Assembly: GCA_033296875.1 (NCBI GenBank)
Contig: MU860008.1
Location: 124,001 to 188,000 of the forward strand
Direction of reading: 5' to 3'
Source: Achaetomium macrosporum
Taxonomy: Eukaryota; Ascomycota; Sordariomycetes; Sordariales; Chaetomiaceae
Length of the DNA: 64,000 nucleotides
The notes beneath the pieces were generated by a model, which worked only from the letters and a program-made list of their open reading frames with translations, was not told the origin of the DNA and did not search any database. This document shows positions 22,351 to 32,538 of the stretch, piece after piece (position 1 is the stretch's first letter; every line of letters begins with the position of its first letter). Position numbers and translations under genes: made by a program.

Positions 22351-24708
22351 ATGGGGAAGTCTGGAAAGAAGCGCCAGCTCGAGACCGAGGATGCGCCAGC
22401 CGGAGCGGAGGAAACTTCTGGGCAGATCTCAAATCCGCCGAGCAAAAAGGCGCGAGTCGAGTCGCGCAAACAGCTCTTCGTCCGGTCGCTGCCGCCGTCA
22501 GCCACCAGCGAGTCCCTGACGGAGTTCTTTTCGCAACACTACCCCGTCAGGCACGCCACGGTGGTGCTCGACCCAAAAACCAAGACCTCAAGAGGCTACG
22601 GTTTCGTCTCGTTTACCGATCCCGAGGATGCACACGAGGCCAAGGAGAAGCTCAACAACGAGCTCTTTGACGGGCGCCGGCTGAAGCTCGACATTGCCCA
22701 GCCACGGCACCGCGATGTCGCCAAGTCGGGCGTTGAGGCTGTGTCCAAGGCCGTGGAGGAGAAGCAGAAGCGGGAGCAGGAATTGGCAGAGGCTCGGAAA
22801 GCGCCCAAGCTCATTATTCGGAACTTGCCCTGGAGCATCAAGACATCGGAGCAATTGGCAAAGCTATTCCAGCCCTATGGCAAGATCAAATTCGCCGATC
22901 TACCCAACGACAAGGGCAAGCTTGCCGGTTTCGGCTTTGTCACGCTACGCGGCCGGAAGAATGCCGAGAGGGCAATGGAGGCTATCAATGGCAAGGAGGT
23001 CGATGGGCGGACGCTGGCCGTGGATTGGGCAGTGGATAAGCAGACCTGGGAGAAACTGAAGGACACTGCAACGTCGGAGGGCGGCGCGGACACAGACAAG
23101 AGTCCCAAGGCCAAGAAGGCAAAGAAGAAGGCAAAAGAGGAGAAAGAGGAGGACGAGGATCCGAATATGACACAGGAAGATCGGGATCTGATGAACTTCT
23201 TCAAGAACTACGGGGATAATTTGGAGGACGAGGAGGATGAGGATGAGGATGAGGACGAGGACGAAGAGGAGGATAAGGATTCGGGCGATGAAAGCGACAG
23301 GGAAGACGAGGATGAAGAGGAGAAGGACGAAGATGAAGAGGTGGACGAGGATAGCGAGTCCGAAGAGTCGGAAGAGTCCGATGAGGACGGCGATGGGAAG
23401 GAAAAGCCCAAGAAGCCAATGACCGACAACTCGACGACCCTCTTCATCCGTAACCTCCCTTACACGACGACCGACGAGACACTCAAGGCCCACTTCGAAA
23501 GATTTGGGCGGGTGAGATACGCTAGAGTCGTGATGGACCACACTCTGGATAAACCAGCCGGCACAGGGTTTGTGTGCTTCTTCAACCTGGAGGACTGCAA
23601 GGCATGCTTGAAGGGCGCACCGCGCCATCGCCCTGTCACAACGTTGGCGAAGCACTCGGTCCTGCAAGACGAGACGGCCGACCCAGAAGGCAACTACACG
23701 CTCGACGGCCGCGTCCTGTGGGTCGCCCAGGCGGTGTCCAAAGACGAAGCCGCGCGCCTGGCCGAGGAGGGACCACGCAAGGGCAAGGAGAAGGACAAGC
23801 GGCGACTCTTCCTGCTCTCAGAAGGCGCCATCCCCAAGAACTCGCCCCTCTACCATAAACTCACCCCGACCGAGATCAAGATGCGGGAAGCCAGCGCCAA
23901 GCAGCGCAAGAAGCTAATCGAGTCCAACCCGGCCCTGCACCTGAGCCTGACCCGTCTCGCGATCCGCAACATCCCACACAACCTCGGTTCCAAGGACCTG
24001 AAACAACTCGCCCGCGAAGCCGTCGTCGGTTTCGCGAAGGACGTCAGGGAAGGCCGCAGGCAGCCGCTCTCCAAGGAGGAGAACACGCGCGGCGGCGAGC
24101 AGGACAAGGAGGCGGAGCGCCGCAGGAAGGAGAAGGGCAAGGGCGTGGTGAAGCAAGCCAAGATCGTGTTCGAGACCAAGGAGGGCTCCAAGGTGGACGA
24201 GAAGACGGGCGCCGGCAGGTCGCGCGGCTACGGCTTCATCGAGTACTCGTCGCACCGGTGGGCGCTGATGGGTTTGCGATGGCTGAACGGCCATGCGCTG
24301 AAGAACGAGGCGGGCAAGACACAGCGGCTGATCGTCGAGTTTGCGATCGAGAACGCGAATGTGGTGCAGAGGAGGAAGGCTCAGGAGGAGAAGATGAGGC
24401 AGAGGAAGCAGGAGGACAGGCCACAGGGTGGGAAGGGTAAGGAGAAGGAGGTGGTGGGTGGAAAGGGGGGAAAGGGGAGAAAGGGGGGGAAGAAGAGTGG
24501 TCAGGACGATAAAGGTGGTAAGAAGGGTGGTAAGAGCGGCAAGGGCGGTAAGCGGGGAGAGGACGAAAAATGGAAGAAGGATGAGATGCCGCCGACTAAG
24601 GAAGGGAAGAAGAAGGCCGAGGCTAAGCTTTCTCTGAGGACCAAGATCATTGCGAGGAAGCGGATGATGCGGAAGAAGAAGGCCAGTATGCGAGCAGGGA
24701 AGAAATAG
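22351..24708 (+). CDS. nop4: Nucleolar pre-rRNA processing factor Nop4/RBM28
   Basis: Nucleolar RNA-binding protein needed for 60S subunit assembly. One exon, 785 residues, with a good start context (ACCATGG). Four RRMs are visible: RRM1 about 41-118 (KQLFVRSLPPSATSE, SRGYGFVSF), RRM2 about 151-228 (PKLIIRNLPWSIKTSE, AGFGFVTL), RRM3 about 365-465 (TTLFIRNLPYTTTDE, GTGFVCFF), and a divergent RRM4 about 533-665 (TRLAIRNIPHNLGS, SRGYGFIEY). A strongly Asp/Glu-rich stretch of about 75 residues separates RRM2 and RRM3. The C-terminal 100 residues are Lys/Gly-rich. This order and the divergent fourth RRM are typical of Nop4/RBM28. Confidence 0.94.
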   Translation: MGKSGKKRQLETEDAPAGAEETSGQISNPPSKKARVESRKQLFVRSLPPSATSESLTEFFSQHYPVRHATVVLDPKTKTSRGYGFVSFTDPEDAHEAKEKLNNELFDGRRLKLDIAQPRHRDVAKSGVEAVSKAVEEKQKREQELAEARKAPKLIIRNLPWSIKTSEQLAKLFQPYGKIKFADLPNDKGKLAGFGFVTLRGRKNAERAMEAINGKEVDGRTLAVDWAVDKQTWEKLKDTATSEGGADTDKSPKAKKAKKKAKEEKEEDEDPNMTQEDRDLMNFFKNYGDNLEDEEDEDEDEDEDEEEDKDSGDESDREDEDEEEKDEDEEVDEDSESEESEESDEDGDGKEKPKKPMTDNSTTLFIRNLPYTTTDETLKAHFERFGRVRYARVVMDHTLDKPAGTGFVCFFNLEDCKACLKGAPRHRPVTTLAKHSVLQDETADPEGNYTLDGRVLWVAQAVSKDEAARLAEEGPRKGKEKDKRRLFLLSEGAIPKNSPLYHKLTPTEIKMREASAKQRKKLIESNPALHLSLTRLAIRNIPHNLGSKDLKQLAREAVVGFAKDVREGRRQPLSKEENTRGGEQDKEAERRRKEKGKGVVKQAKIVFETKEGSKVDEKTGAGRSRGYGFIEYSSHRWALMGLRWLNGHALKNEAGKTQRLIVEFAIENANVVQRRKAQEEKMRQRKQEDRPQGGKGKEKEVVGGKGGKGRKGGKKSGQDDKGGKKGGKSGKGGKRGEDEKWKKDEMPPTKEGKKKAEAKLSLRTKIIARKRMMRKKKASMRAGKK

Positions 24709-25257
24709 GGGTTAAGCTGCTCCAATGATACCTGTTTGAGTCTGAAGTACTCCAAAGTGGTTTTATTCAAACGCTCGAGTCTGCGCTCTACTATGGCCTG
24801 GGATGGGTGGCAGTCAGGTTTCTCGATCGTGCATAAGGCTAGGACTGGTTCTATATGCATCCTCTGAAAGTCATGAGTGCCTGATAGCAGAGAGGCGGTG
24901 CTTCGACTACCACGCCCACCGACTGCTTACCTTCCCTCTCACGCCCAACGGCCGCGAAGGATGAGTTATGGAAGTCCCTCTGGTTTCTCGTAGCCGGTCT
25001 GGCGAGGTGTTGGACAATTTCCATGGCTGTCTACAGAGGCCCTCAAAATGGAGGTTATGAAGGGTATCCCAGGTAGCTAAATCTGAACAGCAGAGATATA
25101 AGATACACAATGCTACATAATAATACTTATGTAGGTAGGTGCAGTTAAGAGAAGCAACAAAACAGAACAGAACCCACGAGTCAATCTTGCAAGGAGCGGA
25201 GTCGACACAATGAGTGGGGTATTTCGATCAGTCCAATCCAGTGCAGGCTTCCCCTTC
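24709..25257. other. Convergent intergenic region after NOP4
   Basis: Holds two 3' UTRs. I see no gene or structured RNA. Confidence 0.45.
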
Positions 25258-26793
25258 TCACTTCCAGAACCAGCCGCCTTCCTTCTTCTCCTCCTTAACG
25301 ACATTGACGGTCTCCTCGGCCTGCTCTGAGGGCTCACTCTCGATAGTCTTCTCCCAGTGCTGGGAGCGTCCCATGGAGCTGTGCACCTGCCTCATGATGA
25401 CCCGGCCGTCTTCGTCTGTCCAGGTAGTTTCAATCTTGGAATGCGTGTTGCCGTGCTTGTCGACAAACTCCTTCTTAGTCGTTTTCTTGGTGACGCCGTT
25501 CTCCACGACCTCGGTGGTCTCAGTTTTGGGCGGCGACGCTGGCTTGGGCTCCGCCAGACTGCCGTCCCGCCAGCCCTCGGAGATGGATTTGAAGAAGTTG
25601 GAGAGCGACCGCTCCGACTCCTGGAAAGCGGATTGGATGACCGAATACAGGTCACCTTCCGTTTCAGGGGCACTAGTATCCTGTTTCTTCTCCACGGCGG
25701 TCTCGTCCTTGCGCTCACCCTTGCCATAGCGCTGCAACGACTTTACCTCGTCTTCAAGCACCTTCCCGAGCGTCCTGACAATCCCGCCCAGCCCGTCGAA
25801 GAACGAGGTCCCTTTATCCCTGGCTTCGTCAGCCCCTGCATCCACCTCCCGCCTCATCTCCCTCCTAGCCTCATCAGCCCACGCATTCGCGAGCCTCCTA
25901 ACCTCGCGCTCGGCCTCCTCCATCTCCTCCATCTCCCGCTTCCTCTCAGCGAAAAACTCCTCCCACATCCTACCCGCCTGGGCCTCCTTCTCCTGCTCCA
26001 CCCTCCTCCGCTCCGCCCATTCCTCTCTCGTCCTCGGCGATTGGTACCCCAACCCGGGGTCATACACCGGAAACAACGCCTCCGTCAACCCCCGACTGCT
26101 CATCCTCTCCAACCAAGCCATCTCCCTCATCCCCCACCCGGGCGCTCCTCCCCAAAACCCAACCATCCCATGCCCATGCCCATGCCATCCCCAACCACCA
26201 CCAGGAACCGATCTCCAACCAAACCAACCCCCCTCCTCCCCGCAACGATCCCGCCTCCTCTTCTGCAGATCAGCGAGCCCCAAGCCGGATTGCACGCGCA
26301 GCAGATCCTCAAATGCCTCCAGCCACCCGAACTCCCCATTGGATGATGACTCCCACTCAGAAGCAGGAGGGGGCAGGTCCCGCGGCGTAGGGTGCCAGCC
26401 GCCCGGCAGCTCGCGGGCGAGCCGCAGCGGGGAGTAAGCGGAGCGCGTGAGGAAGAGGCGCCAGGCGAGGTGGGACTCGGCGGCGGTGCCGCCGCGGAGG
26501 AGGTCGATGCGGGATTCTAGGTGGGTTTCGGCCGGGTATAGCATGTTCATTGGAGTCAGGTCGGTAGAGGTGGAGGAGGGGGAGGGGGGCATGTCTGGGG
26601 TGGCGAACGGGGAGGGGTAAGAAGAAGATGAGGGCTGTGAGTTGTTGCTGTTGTTATTGTTGTTGTCGGGGGTGCTACTGCTGCGGGAGAAGTTGTTGCT
26701 GATCGAGTTGAGCCCCGCGTGCACGTTGGCGTCGACGTGGTGCTTGAAGCGGATGAAGGGGTTGTTGGACGATGGGGATTTGTCGTCCGGCAT
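25258..26793 (-). CDS. Uncharacterised Trp- and Glu/Arg-rich protein
   Basis: I do not recognise the family. The ORF gives 511 residues from the ATG at 26793, the first in frame; the open frame extends 45 codons further upstream without an ATG. Residues 1-80 are low complexity with an Asn run and Ser/Pro stretches. Residues about 90-230 contain several Trp-rich blocks (GGWFGWRSVPGGGWGWHGHG). A charged helical region at about 255-320 (EEFFAERKREMEEMEEAERE) is a likely coiled coil. The C-terminal part has ENGVTKKTTKKEFVDKHGN, TTWTDEDGRVIMRQ and a last WFWK. No signal peptide or membrane helix is visible. A cytosolic or mitochondria-associated role is possible but unsupported. Confidence 0.72.
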   Translation of the reverse strand: MPDDKSPSSNNPFIRFKHHVDANVHAGLNSISNNFSRSSSTPDNNNNNSNNSQPSSSSYPSPFATPDMPPSPSSTSTDLTPMNMLYPAETHLESRIDLLRGGTAAESHLAWRLFLTRSAYSPLRLARELPGGWHPTPRDLPPPASEWESSSNGEFGWLEAFEDLLRVQSGLGLADLQKRRRDRCGEEGGWFGWRSVPGGGWGWHGHGHGMVGFWGGAPGWGMREMAWLERMSSRGLTEALFPVYDPGLGYQSPRTREEWAERRRVEQEKEAQAGRMWEEFFAERKREMEEMEEAEREVRRLANAWADEARREMRREVDAGADEARDKGTSFFDGLGGIVRTLGKVLEDEVKSLQRYGKGERKDETAVEKKQDTSAPETEGDLYSVIQSAFQESERSLSNFFKSISEGWRDGSLAEPKPASPPKTETTEVVENGVTKKTTKKEFVDKHGNTHSKIETTWTDEDGRVIMRQVHSSMGRSQHWEKTIESEPSEQAEETVNVVKEEKKEGGWFWK

Positions 26794-27274
26794 GCTTGAC
26801 GTGGTTCTGCTGGCCGATTGTGATGAAATGTGCCGTTGTCTGATTCGGTTGTTTGATGATGAGGGTTTTCGTCGGGAGTGGTGGCGATGACGAACGGAAT
26901 GGCGAGATCGTGACAGCTTCAACTGCAAAAGCTTGGCGTGTGTTATGGAATGCCCGGAGCTTGCCCCGCAGTGGATCGCGTGTTGGCCGAGATGCTTCTA
27001 TGCAGTTTCTATGACGAACGGTAACGAGCGGTATTCGCCAATCGAGATCTGGCTGTCTCGATCCGGGTGATCGAGCTCTTGGTATCATTCTCTACATGCA
27101 TACAAGTGGTCACAAGACGGCACGGCCTTGATGACCCTTGACTACCCGCATTACAGGTTTCTTATGTGTCTTTCTTGTGTTTATTTATATGTCCATCTCA
27201 TTGCAGTCTCTCCTCAACATGAATTCATCCTCTTCTGTTTTTCCGACCTCCTTTTTTGTGTATTAATTGCTGTC
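26794..27274. promoter_or_regulatory. Divergent region between the Trp-rich protein and the F-box gene
   Basis: 481 bases between divergent starts. The plus-strand frame of the F-box gene stays open back to an ATG at 27131, so its leader may encode an extension. No other gene is seen. Confidence 0.45.
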
Positions 27275-28312
27275 ATGGCGGCGGTAACACAGAGCCCCGA
27301 GATGTCCCTGGCAGATCCGGCGCCAAGACCAAGTGCCGATGCTATCCTCGGCGCCGCATCTTACAACCGGAGAGACTTCGAGCTGCCCGTCCTCTCGTTG
27401 CATCCAAGCCAACACGATGCTGTGCGTTCTTCGTTATTCCAGAGCTTTGGCCAGGCTCGCTTCCCGGATCTCGGTCGGCTTGGACGTCTGCCCCTCGAAA
27501 TCCTGTCTCTCATCTGCCTCTCCCTCGATGTTGAGTCGGCTGTCAGGTTCAGCCATGTCAACCGGACCGCCCGCGAGATCCTGGCATCCATCCGGGAATT
27601 CCGCCATCTCAGAGTCCACGCCCTAGAGTGTCTCTGCGTGCTCCTACGAACCAGAGTTGCGTCTCACATCGACATCTCCACTCTGTACTCAGTTCTTACG
27701 GCGCGAAATTGCTCCCTCTGCAACTCGTTCGGCGGCTTCTTCTTCTTCCCTACTGTAAAGCGGTGCTGCCTGGCTTGCATTGCGCACGCACCCGAGATGC
27801 GCGTCACCTACCTGAGCAGGCTAGCCGACGCGACGGGCGTGTCGGCTGGGGAGCTCGAGAAACGCCTTCCAGTCGTACGGACGCTCCATGGAGGTTTTAA
27901 ATCCGTTGTGACAGTACAGCATGCTCTCGACTCGATGCGAGAGAATGGGGTGAAAGACCTCAAGGCTGCCGTCAGCCGGTGGCCCGACTCACTGACCCTG
28001 AGGTACCAGGCGACAACGAGCCTACCCGTTGTGGACCGCAGGAAGGGAGAGGTTGAGTACGGCGTGTCGTGCAAGGGCTGCGAGCTTGCCTATGAATCCC
28101 ATTTCTCGGACGAGAATCTGGAGCTCCGCGACCGGTTTTATTCGAGGGAAGCGTTTTTGCAGCACTTTGAGCAGTGCAACGCCGCTCAGAAGCTGTGGGT
28201 CTCGAGTCGAGGGGGTACCGCTCCCGTGAAGGAGCCCTTGTGGGTGGGACTGCGCAGTCTTCCCGGGAGCGGGATAAAGTCACCAAACCTCTGGTACGGC
28301 CCATGGTCTTAG
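27275..28312 (+). CDS. F-box protein with a Cys-rich C-terminal half
   Basis: 345 residues in one exon. An F-box is visible at about residues 66-110 (LGRLPLEILSLICLSLDVES, AVRFSHVNRTAREIL), so it is probably a substrate adaptor of an SCF ubiquitin ligase. The second half has a Cys cluster, NCSLCNSFGGFFFFPTVKRC then CLACIAHAP, and later VSCKGCELAYESHF and FLQHFEQC, consistent with zinc binding. This combination is common in filamentous fungi, but the substrate is unknown. The start at 27275 is chosen because an F-box protein needs no leader; an in-frame ATG at 27131 would add 48 hydrophobic residues. Confidence 0.82.
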   Translation: MAAVTQSPEMSLADPAPRPSADAILGAASYNRRDFELPVLSLHPSQHDAVRSSLFQSFGQARFPDLGRLGRLPLEILSLICLSLDVESAVRFSHVNRTAREILASIREFRHLRVHALECLCVLLRTRVASHIDISTLYSVLTARNCSLCNSFGGFFFFPTVKRCCLACIAHAPEMRVTYLSRLADATGVSAGELEKRLPVVRTLHGGFKSVVTVQHALDSMRENGVKDLKAAVSRWPDSLTLRYQATTSLPVVDRRKGEVEYGVSCKGCELAYESHFSDENLELRDRFYSREAFLQHFEQCNAAQKLWVSSRGGTAPVKEPLWVGLRSLPGSGIKSPNLWYGPWS

Positions 28313-29379
28313 AAAGGTGGATCGGAGAGTAAAAGGAAAGGGTGATGCTCGGTTATTAAAAGTTTTGTCGAGTGATCCAACCAGCTATGTCTGACGTCTG
28401 GTGGCCAGGATCAGTCCTTTTAATTCTTCTCTTTTGGTTCCCCTTTTTGTTATGTTTATGTACCTAGTTGGGCATCTCTCCGGCTATTGTTGCCAGCCCT
28501 TCAAACTCTCTTAGTAATGTAAATTCTCGTACCTGACATGAGACTTAACTCACCGTCTGCAATTGCGCCTTTATGCTCGGTGTTGGGAATGAATTGGCGT
28601 CAACAATTGTCCGAGAGGTTCTGTGCTTGGGCTGAGCTTCGAGCATCCAAGTTGCTGGAGCTCGAGCTTCCCAAGCACGCCAAGCTCGTTCCAGGGCAGG
28701 GGTTCTGATTGGCTAGCACTCCACTCTCCGCATCTTGCTGACTACCCGAGAGCAGCTTCCCTGACGAAGTTGGAACAAATGAATCAGTTCGAGTTGTCTC
28801 CGAGTCCGAATCATTATGGGTTGAGTTCAAAGTTCAAGGAAATAGCTGCTATCGAAACGCAGGGACAGCCACCCCCGAGTCACGGCTGTTCTTTAGTTAT
28901 CGCATCGCCGTAAGACCCAGAACCTCTGCAACCCTCGCCAAGACGCTGCGACCAGGGGCCTCGGAGACAAATCAACATCAGCAGAATCGCAGTTTGCCCA
29001 GGACAGGAATCGCAGAGCGGCACAACCAAACACCGCGAGACTGGCGATACAACTTCATGATCGACTCTATCGTCGCGCTGCACCAATACTTGAGACTAGC
29101 TTCTGTCTTTTGGTACGGTTTCCATATTCGATGACATCTCCGTCGTATACTCGTTGCTGCGCCGTGATTTCGACGCCCACTTGAGGAGACACTGCGAGCT
29201 CCCGACACCCCACGACGATCCATACCATATATCTGTCGGCAACCTTCTATTTGTCTTCCCGCCGATGAGCTGCCGCCCCCATCTGCGACACCGGTGCGTC
29301 TGTGCTAGTCTAGCGGCGACGACAACGACCGTGCCGTGAATACAGCACCGACGAGGAACAGCCCGTTGATGAGGCAACC
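28313..29379. other. Intergenic, F-box gene to NIPA gene
   Basis: About 1.07 kb, both neighbours on the plus strand. Nothing codes convincingly. GTGCTTGGG (28623-28631) and CCCAAGCAC (28670-28678) form an inverted repeat around a 38-base loop that itself contains GAGCTTCGAGC and GCTCGAGCTT. The last few hundred bases should be the NIPA gene promoter. Confidence 0.5.
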
Positions 29380-31764
29380 ATGCATCTCTCTCCGGCATCA
29401 TCATCCCCCACGCTGGGGAAACGCGCGTGGCCCGCGTGGCCAGATTTCACCGGCGGCGACGGCGAGGGCCACACTCCCGATGACGAGCTCCAAAACTGGT
29501 CGAGTTTAATCGGTATCATCACGGCCATCTGCGGCAATGTGCTGATCGCGCTCGCACTTAATGTCCAGCGATACGCACACATACGGCTACACCAGAAGAA
29601 GTTACAAATAAGGGAGCGAGCACGGCAGGCGATGAAGAATGCGGCAGGCGCACCGCAGAGTCAAGCAGCGGGAAGGTATGGCGCCGCGGGGACGTCAAAC
29701 GGGGATTCGAGCGGGACCGCAAATGGAACAACGAACGGAAGTGCCGGCGGCCAGTACCACGACGACGATGCCCATGGCTCCTCCGAAACCGAACCGCTAG
29801 CACAGTCTTTTCGATCTGACTACTCCGCCGAGGATGAATCCAAGGCCAAGATTGCTTCGTCATACCTGAAGGACCCCTATTGGTGGCTGGGCCAGGTGCT
29901 GATCACGGTGGGCGAGATGGGCAACTTCCTGGCCTACGGCTTCGCGCCGGCGTCCATTGTCAGCCCGCTCGGCGTGGTTGCGCTGGTCTCGAACTGCGTC
30001 ATTGCGCCCATCTTCTTCAAGGAGGTGTTCCGGCAGCGGGACTTTTGGGGTGTCCTCATTGCCATGACCGGCGCCGTGACGGTTGTGCTGAGCGCAAAGA
30101 CAGAGGAGACCAAGTTGGGCCCGCATGAAGTGTGGGACGCCATCACTACTATGGAGTTTGAGATCTACATGGCCGTCAGCTGCAGCTTGATCGTGCTCCT
30201 GATGTGGCTGAGCCCGCGGTACGGGAACAGGACGATTCTCATCGATCTCGGACTTGTGGGCTTGTTTGGTGGCTACACGGCGCTGGCAACAAAAGGCGTA
30301 TCCTCGATGCTTTCCTCGACGCTGCTCGGTGCATTCACCACGCCGGTTACCTACGCGCTTGTCTTTATCCTGCTTTTCACCGCCATCATGCAGGTCCGAT
30401 ATGTGAACAAGGCCCTGCAGCGCTTCGATTCCACCCAGGTGATCCCTATCCAGTTCGTCCTTTTTACCTTGTCTGTAATCATCGGCAGCGCCGTCCTCTA
30501 CCGCGATTTTGAGCGCACTACCCTCGAGCAGGCCATCAAATTCGTCGGCGGCTGCTTATTTACCTTCTTCGGCGTCTTCCTCATAACTAGCGGCAGGCCG
30601 CGGCAAGACGTTGAGGATGAAGTCACGCTTTCCGATGCCGAGGGCATCGAGGAGACCATCGGGCTTGCGGAACAGGACCGCGCCGTACCCCCTCCCACGC
30701 CACCCCAGCGTCGACATGTCACCACCCCGGAGAGATCGCGGGGCTCATCCCGGGCATCACGCGTCAGTTTCGTCGACGACGTCCACAATCAGTTGGCGGC
30801 ACTTTCCGGTTCGGGTGTACCCAGCTCCCGAGCCCCGCCCGGAGCACCAACCCAAAAGCCGTTCCTCATCAACGCCGACGACGACGATGTAGACTCTCCC
30901 CTCCTAGGCAACCCTTGGAGAGACCGGGATGAAGCAGCGGGACCTGACCGCCCCTCTCTCGGCCCACACACTGTCTCATCAGACTCCATCGTCTCAGTCG
31001 TGCCCTCATCAGGGGTATCCGACAGCGAGATCCAACACCACCATCGTCAGCACGCAGAAGTATCCCCCACCACTACCACCAAACAACAAGCAACAATCCC
31101 AACCATCCTCGGCACAACCCCGCCGAGGATATCCACCACCACAGACAACAGACCCGTCACCCCGCGCGCACCAGCAAGCACTTCCCGCCTACACGCCCCT
31201 CTACCGCCGCCGCCGCCGCCGGCTTCACAGGTCTATTCCCCGTCCCCCTTCTCCTCGACGCTGAGCGCCGTTGTAGGAGACAAGCTGCTCGCGCACATCG
31301 ATGGGTCCGGCACCGGTGCCCTTCTCAGCTACAGCAGCAGTCCCACACCGGGTGCGCACTCAGGAGCAGCAGCAACGCGGAGGATGACCAGGCCGGGGCT
31401 GAGGAACAGTTTGTTTGTGCCTTTATCTCAGGACGACGGTTCGGTAGATGGGTGGAGGGGGAGGGCCGGGGAGCCGTCTGCTTCTTCTGGGTTAGAGGGG
31501 GAAGAAGACAATTCGAATGGGGCTAGGATGGGTTTGAGAGGGCGGGCCAGGAGCTTGAGCCAGACGCTGGGGCTGACGGGGTTATTTGGTGTTGGTGGTG
31601 GTGGTGGTGGTGGTAATATTAAGAGGAGGGCAACGGTGACGGCCAGGAGGGATGTCAATAATCGTGAGAATAATATCGAGGGTGCACAAGGAGGCCTGTT
31701 TGGCGGGGTGTTGGAGAGAGCGAGAACGGCCGGAGGGTTGCAAAGGAGTACGGAGACGTTATGA
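29380..31764 (+). CDS. NIPA-type magnesium transporter (DUF803)
   Basis: Predicted divalent cation, chiefly Mg, transporter of the NIPA family. One exon, 794 residues. A first membrane helix at about 41-62 (SLIGIITAICGNVLIALALN) is followed by a low-complexity cytosolic stretch. The core begins KDPYWWLGQVLITVGEMGNF and LAYGFAPASIVSPLGVVALV, then SNCVIAPIFFKE, the family signature. More helices follow, for example LVFILLFTAIMQVRYVNKAL and IPIQFVLFTLSVIIGSAVLY. After about residue 410 comes a 380-residue disordered Ser/Pro/Thr-rich tail with a poly-Gly run near residue 740. The transport role is inferred from the family. Confidence 0.92.
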   Translation: MHLSPASSSPTLGKRAWPAWPDFTGGDGEGHTPDDELQNWSSLIGIITAICGNVLIALALNVQRYAHIRLHQKKLQIRERARQAMKNAAGAPQSQAAGRYGAAGTSNGDSSGTANGTTNGSAGGQYHDDDAHGSSETEPLAQSFRSDYSAEDESKAKIASSYLKDPYWWLGQVLITVGEMGNFLAYGFAPASIVSPLGVVALVSNCVIAPIFFKEVFRQRDFWGVLIAMTGAVTVVLSAKTEETKLGPHEVWDAITTMEFEIYMAVSCSLIVLLMWLSPRYGNRTILIDLGLVGLFGGYTALATKGVSSMLSSTLLGAFTTPVTYALVFILLFTAIMQVRYVNKALQRFDSTQVIPIQFVLFTLSVIIGSAVLYRDFERTTLEQAIKFVGGCLFTFFGVFLITSGRPRQDVEDEVTLSDAEGIEETIGLAEQDRAVPPPTPPQRRHVTTPERSRGSSRASRVSFVDDVHNQLAALSGSGVPSSRAPPGAPTQKPFLINADDDDVDSPLLGNPWRDRDEAAGPDRPSLGPHTVSSDSIVSVVPSSGVSDSEIQHHHRQHAEVSPTTTTKQQATIPTILGTTPPRISTTTDNRPVTPRAPASTSRLHAPLPPPPPPASQVYSPSPFSSTLSAVVGDKLLAHIDGSGTGALLSYSSSPTPGAHSGAAATRRMTRPGLRNSLFVPLSQDDGSVDGWRGRAGEPSASSGLEGEEDNSNGARMGLRGRARSLSQTLGLTGLFGVGGGGGGGNIKRRATVTARRDVNNRENNIEGAQGGLFGGVLERARTAGGLQRSTETL

Positions 31765-32538
31765 TGCGGTACGGTGATACCCACCTAGTAGCTGCTGGGT
31801 TGGCGAACTAGCTGTGGAGGAATGAATTGTGTGTGTGGTTGGGCGGCCTTGGTTTGGTTTTACGGGCAGACGCTGTCTCTCTTGGTTGGCGCCCGTGGCG
31901 CCCGTGGGGAGCCGAGCAAGAAGGCGACATGGCGGCTTCAATTTCTTTTTACATCTTGTCATGGGCATATGCATTGGATCGGCGTTGCTCTCTTATCGCT
32001 GTTTTATTACAATGCTTTTATCTCAGCCATCACTTGCGACGATACACCGGAGGAGAAAAGGCCGAGGACGGCCCCTGCGTTTGAGATTCCAGGACGGTAC
32101 GAGACTTGTTCTGTTTCATACACCGACTCTTTTGCATAGAATACTGCCGTATAATAATGAATTGACGATGTCCTTGCGGCTCTGGACTCAATTCTCTGCT
32201 GTATTTCCCTCGGCTCGAGACAGATTGGTCAGCCCGGTCAAGGGGCTCGCCAGTTTTGGAGGCCAGCTGTAGACTCCAGAATCAAGGACGATCGCGAGCT
32301 TTTGAATCGGAATACACCCCATGCTCGGACTAACATCATTCCGTGGATGAGTTTACTACTGTGTGTGGTACAATGTTCGTCATTGTATGATGGAATGTGG
32401 CGGAATCCTATGCACCAGGTGGAAATACTGTTCCTCAATTCAACTTCTATGCCAGGTCTGTTCTCCCTCATCCTGGGGAATATATCAGCACCCACCCCTG
32501 GTTAGGCCCCCTTGACCGACTAAGGTATCATCATATTA
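31765..32538. other. Convergent intergenic region, NIPA / DUF4203
   Basis: Should hold two 3' UTRs. No gene or RNA is visible. Confidence 0.45.

Noticed and set aside
22945..23667. 240-codon minus-strand ORF with many hydrophobic residues
   Set aside because: It is the complement of the Glu/Asp-coding stretch of NOP4, which reads as Leu/Ile/Val on the other strand; not a membrane protein gene.
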